This document shows positions 24,076-31,933 of a stretch of 64,000 bases of DNA, one piece after another (the first letter of the stretch is position 1; every line of letters begins with the position of its first letter). A model generated the notes under the pieces. The model was not told the DNA's origin, ran no database searches, and saw nothing but the letters and a program-made list of their open reading frames with translations. This DNA comes from Gammaproteobacteria bacterium MOLA455. Lineage in GTDB: Bacteria > Pseudomonadota > Gammaproteobacteria > Pseudomonadales > Porticoccaceae. The translations under genes and the position numbers were made by a program. The stretch lies in contig AZIN01000001.1 of assembly GCA_000511875.1 (NCBI GenBank), forward strand, positions 1-64,000, read 5' to 3'.

Positions 24076-26121
24076 ATGAAAACCAAAAGTTATGTGTATG
24101 GCCAATGGCTCGAAGGGCAGGGCAGAGGTGTAGAAGTAAAGCATGCCGTCAATGGTGAGGTGATAGCTGAGACTAGTAGCGAAGGTGTCGAATTTAATCG
24201 CCTTTTAGAGTACGGCCGCCAGGTGGGCGGCGCTGCATTAGCGACATTAACCTTGCATCAGCGCGCCAATCGATTGAAAGCACTGGGCAAACATTTGCTC
24301 AGTAAGAAAAAAGAGTTTTACAAACTGTCCGCGGCCACCGGTGCCACCAAAACCGATAGTTGGATCGATATCGAAGGAGGCATATCCACGCTGTTTAGCT
24401 ACTCTGGTATTGGCCGTCGTGAGTTTTCCAATGAGACGTTTATTGTTGAAGGAGCGCCAGAAAAACTCTCCGCCAAAGGCACCTTTGCCGCACGGCATAT
24501 TCTGGTGTCTAAGCGCGGCGTCTCTGTGCACATCAATGCGTTTAACTTTCCCTGCTGGGGCATGTTAGAGAAAATCGCCCCGAGCCTGATTGCCGGTGTC
24601 CCCGTTGTGGTTAAACCTGCGACCAACTCGGCCTATCTCACCGAAGCCATGGTTCGGGAAATAGTTGATTCTGGCATCTTGCCAGAGGGTTCAATTCAGC
24701 TGATCTGCGGTCGCACCGGTGATCTATTTGAGCATCTCACCGAGCAGGATGTGGTGACCTTTACCGGTTCCGCGAGCACCGGCCAGATGCTTCGCGCCCA
24801 CCCGAATATTATTGCCAAAAGCATTCCCTTTAATCTGGAAGCTGACTCTCTCAACTGTTCCATTCTGGGCGAGTCTGTGGCGCTGGATGATCTAGAGTTC
24901 GATCTGTTTATTAAAGAAATTACCCGTGAGATGACCATCAAAGCCGGGCAAAAATGTACCGCTATTCGACGCATTATTGTGCCTACAGATAAGGTAACTG
25001 CGGTCACCGAAGCGCTGAAAAAACGTCTCGGCAAAACCACTCTGGGTGACCCAGCTGAAGAAGGCGTGCGCATGGGGCCACTATTGAGTGCCCAGCAAAA
25101 GACCGATGTCCATGCCAATGTAATGGCCCTCGCTGAGCACTGCGAACTGCTCATTGGCGGCGACGATAATTTTGCGTTGATCGGTAAGCGGGCTGTCAAA
25201 GACGCCTTTTATCCTCCGACTTTATTGCTCTGCAAAAACCCACTGCAAACCGATGCGCCCCACAGTATCGAGGCCTTTGGTCCGGTGAGCACGATAATGC
25301 CCTATAAAGGTTTTGAGCAGGCTATTGAGATTGCCAGTAAAGGCAAGGGCAGTCTGGTGGGCTCGTTATTTACTTATAACGATGACGAGGCCAGCAATAT
25401 TATTCTCGGCTGCGCACCCTGGCATGGGCGCATGCTGGTGATCAATCGCGATTGCTATGAAGAATCCACAGGCCATGGTTCGCCACTACCCACCTTAGTT
25501 CACGGTGGTCCTGGTCGCGCCGGTGGCGGTGAAGAGCTGGGTGGCGCCAGAGCGGTTAAGCACTATATGCAGCGCACCTCAATTCAGGGTTCGCCGACAA
25601 CATTAATGGCCATAACCCGTGAATATATGGTCGGTGCCAAAACCACTAGTGACGGGATGCATCCCTTTAAGAAGTACTTTAACGATCTAGTGATTGGCGA
25701 GAGCCTGACCACTCATCGCAGAACTGTCACCGAAACAGATATTGTAAATTTTGGCTGTCTCTCCGGGGATCATTTTTACGCCCACTTTGACGAACTAGCT
25801 GCAGTGGATTCATTCTTTGGCAAGCGTGTGGCCCATGGCTATTTTGTGATTTCGGCTGCCGCTGGCATGTTTGTGGAACCGTCCCCCGGTCCGGTGTTAG
25901 CCAACTATGGTTTAGAAAATCTGCGCTTTATTGAGCCGGTGGGGATCGGCGATACCATCCAAGTAAAAATCACCGCCAAGAAAAAAATCAGCAAAGACAA
26001 ACGCCCAGAAGAAAAGCAGGCCACCGGTGTTGTAGTTTGGGATGTAGAGGTGACAAACCAGCACGGCGATCTTGTCGCCCTCTACGATATTTTGACTCTG
26101 GTTGTCAGAAAAGAGGATTGA
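24076..26121 (+). CDS. paaZ: PaaZ: oxepin-CoA hydrolase / semialdehyde dehydrogenase
   Basis: 681 residues, the same length as E. coli PaaZ. The N-terminal NAD(P)-aldehyde dehydrogenase domain (1-530) has catalytic Cys294 in AGQKCTAIRR and Glu255 in FNLEADSLN. The C-terminal MaoC-like R-hydratase domain (540-681) carries CLSGDHFYAHFD. It opens the seven-membered oxepin-CoA ring and oxidises the resulting aldehyde to 3-oxo-5,6-dehydrosuberyl-CoA. GGAGATAGAACA precedes the start. It opens the paa part of the operon. Confidence 0.96.
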   Translation: MKTKSYVYGQWLEGQGRGVEVKHAVNGEVIAETSSEGVEFNRLLEYGRQVGGAALATLTLHQRANRLKALGKHLLSKKKEFYKLSAATGATKTDSWIDIEGGISTLFSYSGIGRREFSNETFIVEGAPEKLSAKGTFAARHILVSKRGVSVHINAFNFPCWGMLEKIAPSLIAGVPVVVKPATNSAYLTEAMVREIVDSGILPEGSIQLICGRTGDLFEHLTEQDVVTFTGSASTGQMLRAHPNIIAKSIPFNLEADSLNCSILGESVALDDLEFDLFIKEITREMTIKAGQKCTAIRRIIVPTDKVTAVTEALKKRLGKTTLGDPAEEGVRMGPLLSAQQKTDVHANVMALAEHCELLIGGDDNFALIGKRAVKDAFYPPTLLLCKNPLQTDAPHSIEAFGPVSTIMPYKGFEQAIEIASKGKGSLVGSLFTYNDDEASNIILGCAPWHGRMLVINRDCYEESTGHGSPLPTLVHGGPGRAGGGEELGGARAVKHYMQRTSIQGSPTTLMAITREYMVGAKTTSDGMHPFKKYFNDLVIGESLTTHRRTVTETDIVNFGCLSGDHFYAHFDELAAVDSFFGKRVAHGYFVISAAAGMFVEPSPGPVLANYGLENLRFIEPVGIGDTIQVKITAKKKISKDKRPEEKQATGVVVWDVEVTNQHGDLVALYDILTLVVRKED

Positions 26122-26123
26122 TC

Positions 26124-26927
26124 ATGGCCGATATTCACAGTTTCGAGTCCATCCAATACGCAGTCACTAATGGGGTTGCTGTATTGACTTTTAATCGACC
26201 GGAAACCCTCAATAGTTTTACCGTTGCTATGCACCTAGAAGTTCAGTTAGCGATGCAGGATGTGCGCACCAACCCAGAGGTGCGCTGCCTGCTGCTCACC
26301 GGTGCTGGCCGCGGTTTTTGTGCTGGCCAAGACCTCAATGATCGCGCGGTAACAGTCACCGATGAAGCACCGGATCTGGGGGAGTCCGTGGAGAAATATT
26401 ACAACCCACTGATTCGCGGCATCATGGATTTAGACAAACCGGTAATCTGCGCGGTAAACGGTATAGCCGCCGGAGCCGGAGCCAGTATTGCCCTGGCTTG
26501 CGACATAGTCATCGCGGCTAAATCTGCCGCCTTTGCCTTTGTGTTTTGTAAAATCGGGCTAGTGCCAGACTCCGGTGGCAGCTGGAACCTACCCCGGGCA
26601 TTGGGTTTACCCCGCGCCAAAGGTTTGGCTTTATTGGGCAATAAATTAGACGCCGAAAAAGCCGAAGCCTGGGGCATGATTTGGCAGACTGTGGATAGCG
26701 ATCAGCTGATGCCTGAGGCCAACAAACTGGCAGAGCATCTGGCCAGCCAGCCCACCAAAGGGTTGGCAAGGATTAAAAAGCTGCTAAACCAATCTTTCTC
26801 TAATCCATTGCATCAGCAGCTCGAAGATGAAAAAAATGCCATGCGCGAGCTGGGTCGGTCCGACGATTATCGTGAAGGTGTCGCTGCTTTCATGGAAAAG
26901 CGACAGCCTGAGTTTAAAGGTAGCTGA
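26124..26927 (+). CDS. paaG: PaaG: 1,2-epoxyphenylacetyl-CoA isomerase
   Basis: 267 residues from the ATG at 26124, two bases after the paaZ stop (AGAGGA upstream). A crotonase-fold protein with the oxyanion-hole segments GRGFCAGQDLNDR and NGIAAGAGASIALACDI, and the PaaG hallmark FCKIGLVPDSGGSWNLPRAL with the catalytic Asp. It isomerises the ring epoxide to oxepin-CoA. It also moves the double bond in later steps in E. coli. Confidence 0.93.
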   Translation: MADIHSFESIQYAVTNGVAVLTFNRPETLNSFTVAMHLEVQLAMQDVRTNPEVRCLLLTGAGRGFCAGQDLNDRAVTVTDEAPDLGESVEKYYNPLIRGIMDLDKPVICAVNGIAAGAGASIALACDIVIAAKSAAFAFVFCKIGLVPDSGGSWNLPRALGLPRAKGLALLGNKLDAEKAEAWGMIWQTVDSDQLMPEANKLAEHLASQPTKGLARIKKLLNQSFSNPLHQQLEDEKNAMRELGRSDDYREGVAAFMEKRQPEFKGS

Positions 26928-26929
26928 TC

Positions 26930-28135
26930 ATGAAAAACGCCTTTATCTGTGACGCCATTCGAACCCCCATTGGCCGCTATGGCGGAGCCTTGAGCTCCGT
27001 TCGGGCCGATGATTTGGGTGCCATTCCACTGACTGCTCTGATGCAGCGCAATCCCTCAGTGGACTGGAGAGCGGTGGATGATTTTTTTTACGGTTGCGCC
27101 AACCAGGCCGGGGAAGATAACCGCAACATTGCACGTATGTCAGGACTGCTTGCTGGCCTTCCCATAGAATTGCCAGCCTGCACTATTAATCGTCTCTGCG
27201 GTTCCGGCATGGACGCCATTGGCATCGCCAGTCGCGGGATTAAGTCGGGTGAACTTCAGCTAGCCATCGCCGGTGGTGTCGAGTCCATGTCCCGTGCTCC
27301 CTTTGTTACCAGTAAGGCCGACAGTGCTTTTAGCCGCGCCCAGCAAACCTTTGATACCACCATGGGCTGGCGCTTTATCAATAAGCTGATGAAAGCTCAG
27401 TACGGCGTTGACTCAATGCCCGAGACGGGGGAAAACGTCGCCGAACAATTTGCCATTAGTCGTGAAGATCAGGATGTCTTTGCCTATGAGAGCCAGAAGC
27501 GCGCCAGTGCCGCGCGAGATGCGGGGTTCTTTGCTCAAGAGATCGTGCCTGTGGTTATTCCACAGCGTAAAAAAGCGGATTTGATTGTCGAGACCGATGA
27601 GCATATTCGCCCTGAAACAACCTTGTCTGGTCTGGCCAAATTGGCCACGCCATTTCGTCAGGGGGGCACAGTTACCGCTGGCAATGCCTCAGGTATTAAC
27701 GATGGCGCCTGCGCGCTTTTGCTTGCATCGGAACATTCTTTAGCAGCTCAGGGGTTAACTCCCAAAGCCCGGGTTGTAGCCTCGGCGACGGCAGGTCTGG
27801 CGCCGCGGATTATGGGCTTTGGCCCTGTGCCTGCCACGCGTAAGGTACTGGCCTTAGCCGGATTAACGCTGGATAAGATGGACGTGATTGAAATCAATGA
27901 AGCCTTTGCCTCGCAGAGCTTGGCAGTGATCCGTGAGCTGGAGTTGGCCGACAATGATCCTCGGGTCAATCCCAATGGAGGTGCCATTGCACTGGGACAT
28001 CCACTGGGAATGAGTGGCGCGCGATTGGTCACCACAGCGTTGTATCAGTTGCAACGCAGTGGCGGAACCTACGCTCTTTGCACTATGTGTATAGGTGTAG
28101 GGCAGGGCATTGCGATGATTATTGAGCGCCAGTAA
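26930..28135 (+). CDS. paaJ: PaaJ: 3-oxoadipyl-CoA / 3-oxo-dehydrosuberyl-CoA thiolase
   Basis: 401 residues. The N terminus RTPIGRYGGALSSVRADDL and the segment GCANQAGEDNRNIARM are typical of the PcaF/PaaJ subgroup. Catalytic Cys lies in NRLCGSGMDAI; the GHPLGMSGARL His and CTMCIGVGQG Cys motifs are intact. It cleaves two acetyl-CoA-forming steps at the end of the phenylacetate pathway. AAAGGTAG upstream of the ATG, two bases after paaG. Confidence 0.94.
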   Translation: MKNAFICDAIRTPIGRYGGALSSVRADDLGAIPLTALMQRNPSVDWRAVDDFFYGCANQAGEDNRNIARMSGLLAGLPIELPACTINRLCGSGMDAIGIASRGIKSGELQLAIAGGVESMSRAPFVTSKADSAFSRAQQTFDTTMGWRFINKLMKAQYGVDSMPETGENVAEQFAISREDQDVFAYESQKRASAARDAGFFAQEIVPVVIPQRKKADLIVETDEHIRPETTLSGLAKLATPFRQGGTVTAGNASGINDGACALLLASEHSLAAQGLTPKARVVASATAGLAPRIMGFGPVPATRKVLALAGLTLDKMDVIEINEAFASQSLAVIRELELADNDPRVNPNGGAIALGHPLGMSGARLVTTALYQLQRSGGTYALCTMCIGVGQGIAMIIERQ

Positions 28136-28194
28136 TTAACAGGTAATTAGTCAAGGCTTTCTGGGCGGATAGAGTTTTAAGTGAGGGTTAAATA

Positions 28195-29148
28195 ATGACA
28201 AATTTCAAATTAAATGAAGTTGAGTTAGAGGCGGCTTTTCAATCCCGCATCGACAGCGAGCAGAAAATCGAACCCAAAGATTGGATGCCCGAGGGATACC
28301 GCAAAAACCTGATTCGGCAGATGTCTCAGCATGCTCATTCCGAAGTGATCGGCATGCAGCCGGAAGGTAACTGGATTTTGCGGGCTCCCACATTGCGCCG
28401 CAAAATTGTATTGCTGGCCAAGGTTCAGGACGAGGGGGGGCACGGCCTCTATCTCTACAGCGCCACGGAAACTCTGGGCATTACCCGAGAAGAACTCATC
28501 GACGCGCTCCATGAGGGCCGCGCCAAATACGCCTCGATCTTTAATTATCCCTCATTGACATGGGCCGATGTGGGCACCATTGGCTGGTTAGTCGATGGAG
28601 CTGCCATCGTTAATCAAATCACTCTGCAGCGCACCTCGTACGGTCCTTACGCCCGTTCCATGGTGCGTATCTGCAAAGAGGAGAGCTTTCATCAACGCCA
28701 GGGTTATGAAGCCTTAATGGTCATGGCTCAGGGCAGCCCAGAACAGAAAAAAATGGCTCAGGATTCACTCAATCGCTGGTGGTGGCCAGTGCTGATGATG
28801 TTCGGTCCCCACGATGCAGAATCCGCTAATAGCGCCAAGTCGATGAAATGGAAAATCAAACGCAAAAGCAACGACGAGCTGCGTCAAGCGTTTATAGATC
28901 AGACCATTCCTCAGGTTGAATATCTCGGGCTGAAAGTCCCCGACCCAGATTTAAAGTGGAACCAGGAACGCGGTCAATATGATTTTGGTGAAATTGATTG
29001 GGCTGAGTTTGAGCGCGTAATCGGCGGCAACGGCCCCTGCAATCGCCAGCGTCTCGAACACCATCGACGGGTAGATCGTGAGGGTCAGTGGGTGCGTGAT
29101 GCTCTGGCTGCCTATGAGGCTAAACAGCAGGCGCGCAGTGCGGCCTAA
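28195..29148 (+). CDS. paaA: PaaA: phenylacetyl-CoA epoxidase, catalytic subunit
   Basis: 317 residues. Di-iron carboxylate protein; two ExxH motifs are visible, in [13 protein letters not shown] and [10 protein letters not shown]. The subunit epoxidises the ring of phenylacetyl-CoA with O2 and electrons from PaaE, in complex with PaaB and PaaC. Preceded by 59 bases after paaJ, with GAGGG before the start; an internal promoter is possible but I see no clear one. Confidence 0.96.
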   Translation: MTNFKLNEVELEAAFQSRIDSEQKIEPKDWMPEGYRKNLIRQMSQHAHSEVIGMQPEGNWILRAPTLRRKIVLLAKVQDEGGHGLYLYSATETLGITREELIDALHEGRAKYASIFNYPSLTWADVGTIGWLVDGAAIVNQITLQRTSYGPYARSMVRICKEESFHQRQGYEALMVMAQGSPEQKKMAQDSLNRWWWPVLMMFGPHDAESANSAKSMKWKIKRKSNDELRQAFIDQTIPQVEYLGLKVPDPDLKWNQERGQYDFGEIDWAEFERVIGGNGPCNRQRLEHHRRVDREGQWVRDALAAYEAKQQARSAA

Positions 29149-29175
29149 ACCGAACGTTAATATGGAGACAATAAT

Positions 29176-29472
29176 ATGACCGACAAACAAACTGTGCACA
29201 GACCGCTGTTTGAAATTTTTATCCGCTCCAAGCGCGGCCTTGATCATAAACATGTGGGCAGTCTGCATGCGGAAAATGCTCAGCAAGCACTGGAATATGC
29301 ACGAGACTGCTACACCCGTCGCAGCGAAGGGGTGAGTATCTGGGTGGTTAATTCCGGCGATATTGTCGCCAGTCAGGAAGAGGATGCAGCGAGTTTTTAC
29401 GATCCCATGGAAGATAAACCCTATCGTCATGCCACCCATTATGTATTGCCCGACTCGATCAAAAACATGTAA
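29176..29472 (+). CDS. paaB: PaaB: phenylacetyl-CoA epoxidase subunit B
   Basis: 98 residues: PLFEIFIRSKRGLDHKHVGS, AQQALEYARDCYTRR, SIWVV are PaaB hallmarks. A small structural or regulatory subunit of the epoxidase that bridges PaaAC heterodimers. Follows paaA by 27 bases with TGGAGACAATA upstream of the ATG. Confidence 0.95.
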   Translation: MTDKQTVHRPLFEIFIRSKRGLDHKHVGSLHAENAQQALEYARDCYTRRSEGVSIWVVNSGDIVASQEEDAASFYDPMEDKPYRHATHYVLPDSIKNM

Positions 29473-29528
29473 ATAAAGTCGGTGATTGGTGATGAAGCAG
29501 CACCGCAACAACAGCACAGGCCCCTGTT

Positions 29529-30305
29529 ATGAAAGACAAACAAGATGACCTTATCAACTATGTAATTGCCCTGGGCGATGACTCCCTGATCCTCGGCCAG
29601 AGACTCTCAGAATGGTGTTATCACGCGCCGTTTTTAGAAGAGGACCTGGCACTGGCCAATGTGGCGCTAGACTTTATTGGTCGTGCCCAGATGTTCTATG
29701 AATATGCCTCGCAACTAGAAACCAGGGTCTTAAAAGAGAATGCTCGCAGCGCCGACCAAATCGCCTTTCTCCGAGACACTCGGGATTACCGCAATCTTCT
29801 CATCGTTGAATTGCCAATAGGAGACTTTGCTTTCACCATGGCGCGGCAGTTTACAGTCGACGTCTTTAATCAGCTCTATCTTCAGCAGCTGGTGAACTCA
29901 ACCGACAGTACGTTGGCTGCCATTGCTGGCAAGGCAATTAAAGAAACTGACTATCATCTGCGCCGCAGCCAAGAGTGGATGTTGCGACTCGGCGACGGCA
30001 CGGATGAAAGCCATCAGCGCATGGAAAAAGCGCTCAAGGAGCTCTGGGGTTATACCGCTGAGCTATTCACTATGAGCGCCTATGAGACAGCCTTGCTGAG
30101 GGACGGAATCAGTATTGATCGAACCGCTCTCTGCAGTGATTGGAGAAAAATAGTGACCGAGCTTCTGCAACAGGCAACCCTAAAAGTTCCCAGTGACGAA
30201 TGGCAGGTGACCGGTGGTCGCGAAGGTCTGCACACTGAGCATCAGGGGGATATCCTTGCCAAGATGCAGTACTTACAGCGCACCTATCCGGGACTGGAGT
30301 GGTAG
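29529..30305 (+). CDS. paaC: PaaC: phenylacetyl-CoA epoxidase, structural subunit
   Basis: 258 residues, a ferritin-like helical protein (INYVIALGDDSLILGQRLSE, LANVALDFIGRAQMFYEYAS, RDYRNLLIVELP) that pairs with PaaA and lacks a full metal site. It is required for epoxidase assembly. The following paaD start lies five bases beyond the stop. Confidence 0.95.
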   Translation: MKDKQDDLINYVIALGDDSLILGQRLSEWCYHAPFLEEDLALANVALDFIGRAQMFYEYASQLETRVLKENARSADQIAFLRDTRDYRNLLIVELPIGDFAFTMARQFTVDVFNQLYLQQLVNSTDSTLAAIAGKAIKETDYHLRRSQEWMLRLGDGTDESHQRMEKALKELWGYTAELFTMSAYETALLRDGISIDRTALCSDWRKIVTELLQQATLKVPSDEWQVTGGREGLHTEHQGDILAKMQYLQRTYPGLEW

Positions 30306-30310
30306 CTGTT

Positions 30311-30826
30311 ATGGACTCTATTCCGGTAATCTCTGAACCGTTAGCCGAGCGCATGGCCCGACGCAGAGACTCTGCCTATCCAGCGCTGTGGGATCTTCTC
30401 GATCAGGTAAAGGATCCAGAAATACCGGTGTTATCACTTTGGGATCTAGGCGTATTGCAGGATATTGTTGTAGCCGATCAAACCGTGCTGGTAACCATTA
30501 CACCCACCTATTCAGGCTGCCCCGCGCTGCGAGAAATGCAGCAAGATATAGATTCAGTACTCATCGCCGCAGGTTACGCTAAAGTTGAAATCGCTACCCA
30601 GTTAGCGCCGGCCTGGAGTACTGAGATGATCAGTGAAAAAGGCCGTCAACAGTTACTCGACTATGGCATTGCGCCGCCGGTCAGTCGCAGGGGTCAGCCC
30701 ATATGCTGCCCAAGGTGCGCCTCTCCCAAGACTCAGCTGATCAGTCAGTTTGGCTCTACCGCCTGTAAAGCGCTGTATTGCTGTGAACACTGCGCCGAAC
30801 CATTTGATTACTTTAAATGTTTGTAA
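30311..30826 (+). CDS. paaD: PaaD: epoxidase maturation protein (MIP18/DUF59 plus zinc ribbon)
   Basis: 171 residues from the ATG at 30311; the open frame starts 12 bases earlier. The DUF59 domain (DLLDQVKDPEIPVLSLWDLG and the TPTYSGCPA motif with a conserved Cys) is followed by a C-terminal four-cysteine zinc-ribbon-like part (CCPRCASPKT, YCCEHCAEPF). PaaD is thought to help load metal or iron-sulfur clusters into the epoxidase system. It is longer than DUF59-only relatives because of the ribbon, as in other PaaD proteins. Confidence 0.93.
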   Translation: MDSIPVISEPLAERMARRRDSAYPALWDLLDQVKDPEIPVLSLWDLGVLQDIVVADQTVLVTITPTYSGCPALREMQQDIDSVLIAAGYAKVEIATQLAPAWSTEMISEKGRQQLLDYGIAPPVSRRGQPICCPRCASPKTQLISQFGSTACKALYCCEHCAEPFDYFKCL

Positions 30827-30844
30827 CCAAAAAAGGATTTGAGT

Positions 30845-31933
30845 ATGAACAATAGTGATTTTTACCGCCTAAAAATTACTCAGATAAAAGCCGAAACTGA
30901 TACGGCTCTATGCCTTAGTTTTGCTGTGCCCAGTGAGTTGCAAGAGCGTTTTAATTTCATCCAGGGACAGTATCTGACCCTGCGTACAGAACTCGATGGT
31001 GCCGAAATCCGTCGCTCCTATTCAATCTGTTCCGGGGTAGATGACAACAGGTTGCAGGTGGCGATCAAAGCCATTGAGGGGGGCTTGTTTTCAGAGTATG
31101 CCCACAGGGAGCTCAAGGTTGGCGACAGTATTGATGTGATGCCGCCCAAGGGTGATTTTCACACAGCGCTGCATAGCGATAATCAAAAAAACTATATGTG
31201 TATCTGCGCTGGCAGCGGTATCACGCCGATCCTTTCGTTGCTGAAGTCGATTCTATCCCGTGAGCCTAATAGCCAAGTGTGCCTATTATTTGGCAATCAA
31301 AATTCCGCCACGATTATGTTTAAAGATGAACTGGGATTTTTGAAAAACCGCTATATGGATCGCTTTAGTTGGATCAATATTCTCAGCCGTGAAGAGCAGG
31401 ATACGGATATTTTATTTGGCCGCATAACCAATAAAAAGGGCGCGCAACTTCAGGCCAGTCACTTGATTGATATAGCCGCCACCGATGAGTTTTTTCTCTG
31501 TGGTCCCGAAGCGATGATATCCGGAGTGTCTCGGGGACTACGAGATTTTGGTGTAGATGAAACCCATATTCACTACGAACTCTTCTATGCCTCCGCGGAA
31601 GATGCCCAAACCGTAATCGACAAACATCACAGCAGGGCAGTCAACTATGCCGGACAGCAGAGTGAGGTGAGCGTCACCGTGGGTGGTCGCTCAATGCGCT
31701 TTGACTTAGCAGCTGATGGCGAAAATATTCTCGACGCCGCTCTCAATAGCGGCGCTGATTTACCCTTTTCCTGCAAAGGCGGTGTCTGCGCCACCTGCAA
31801 AGCTCGCTTGATTGAGGGGCAAGTGGATATGGATTTGAACCATGCCCTCAGTGACAAAGAGCTGGAGCAAGGGTTTATATTAACCTGTCAATCTCATCCG
31901 GTTTCAGACAGGGTGGTGGTGGATTTTGACTAA
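30845..31933 (+). CDS. paaE: PaaE: phenylacetyl-CoA epoxidase reductase
   Basis: 362 residues from the ATG at 30845 (AAAAAGGA upstream). FNR-like domain with FAD site RRSYSICSG and NAD(P) site CICAGSGITPILSLLKS, then a C-terminal plant-type [2Fe-2S] ferredoxin: CKGGVCATCKAR with the fourth cysteine in ILTCQSHP. It passes NADPH electrons to PaaA. Its stop overlaps the start of the next gene by 8 bases. Confidence 0.95.
   Translation: MNNSDFYRLKITQIKAETDTALCLSFAVPSELQERFNFIQGQYLTLRTELDGAEIRRSYSICSGVDDNRLQVAIKAIEGGLFSEYAHRELKVGDSIDVMPPKGDFHTALHSDNQKNYMCICAGSGITPILSLLKSILSREPNSQVCLLFGNQNSATIMFKDELGFLKNRYMDRFSWINILSREEQDTDILFGRITNKKGAQLQASHLIDIAATDEFFLCGPEAMISGVSRGLRDFGVDETHIHYELFYASAEDAQTVIDKHHSRAVNYAGQQSEVSVTVGGRSMRFDLAADGENILDAALNSGADLPFSCKGGVCATCKARLIEGQVDMDLNHALSDKELEQGFILTCQSHPVSDRVVVDFD

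Noticed and set aside
28951..29517. 188-residue minus-strand frame over paaA end and paaB
   Set aside because: It covers two conserved genes in antisense; no independent support.
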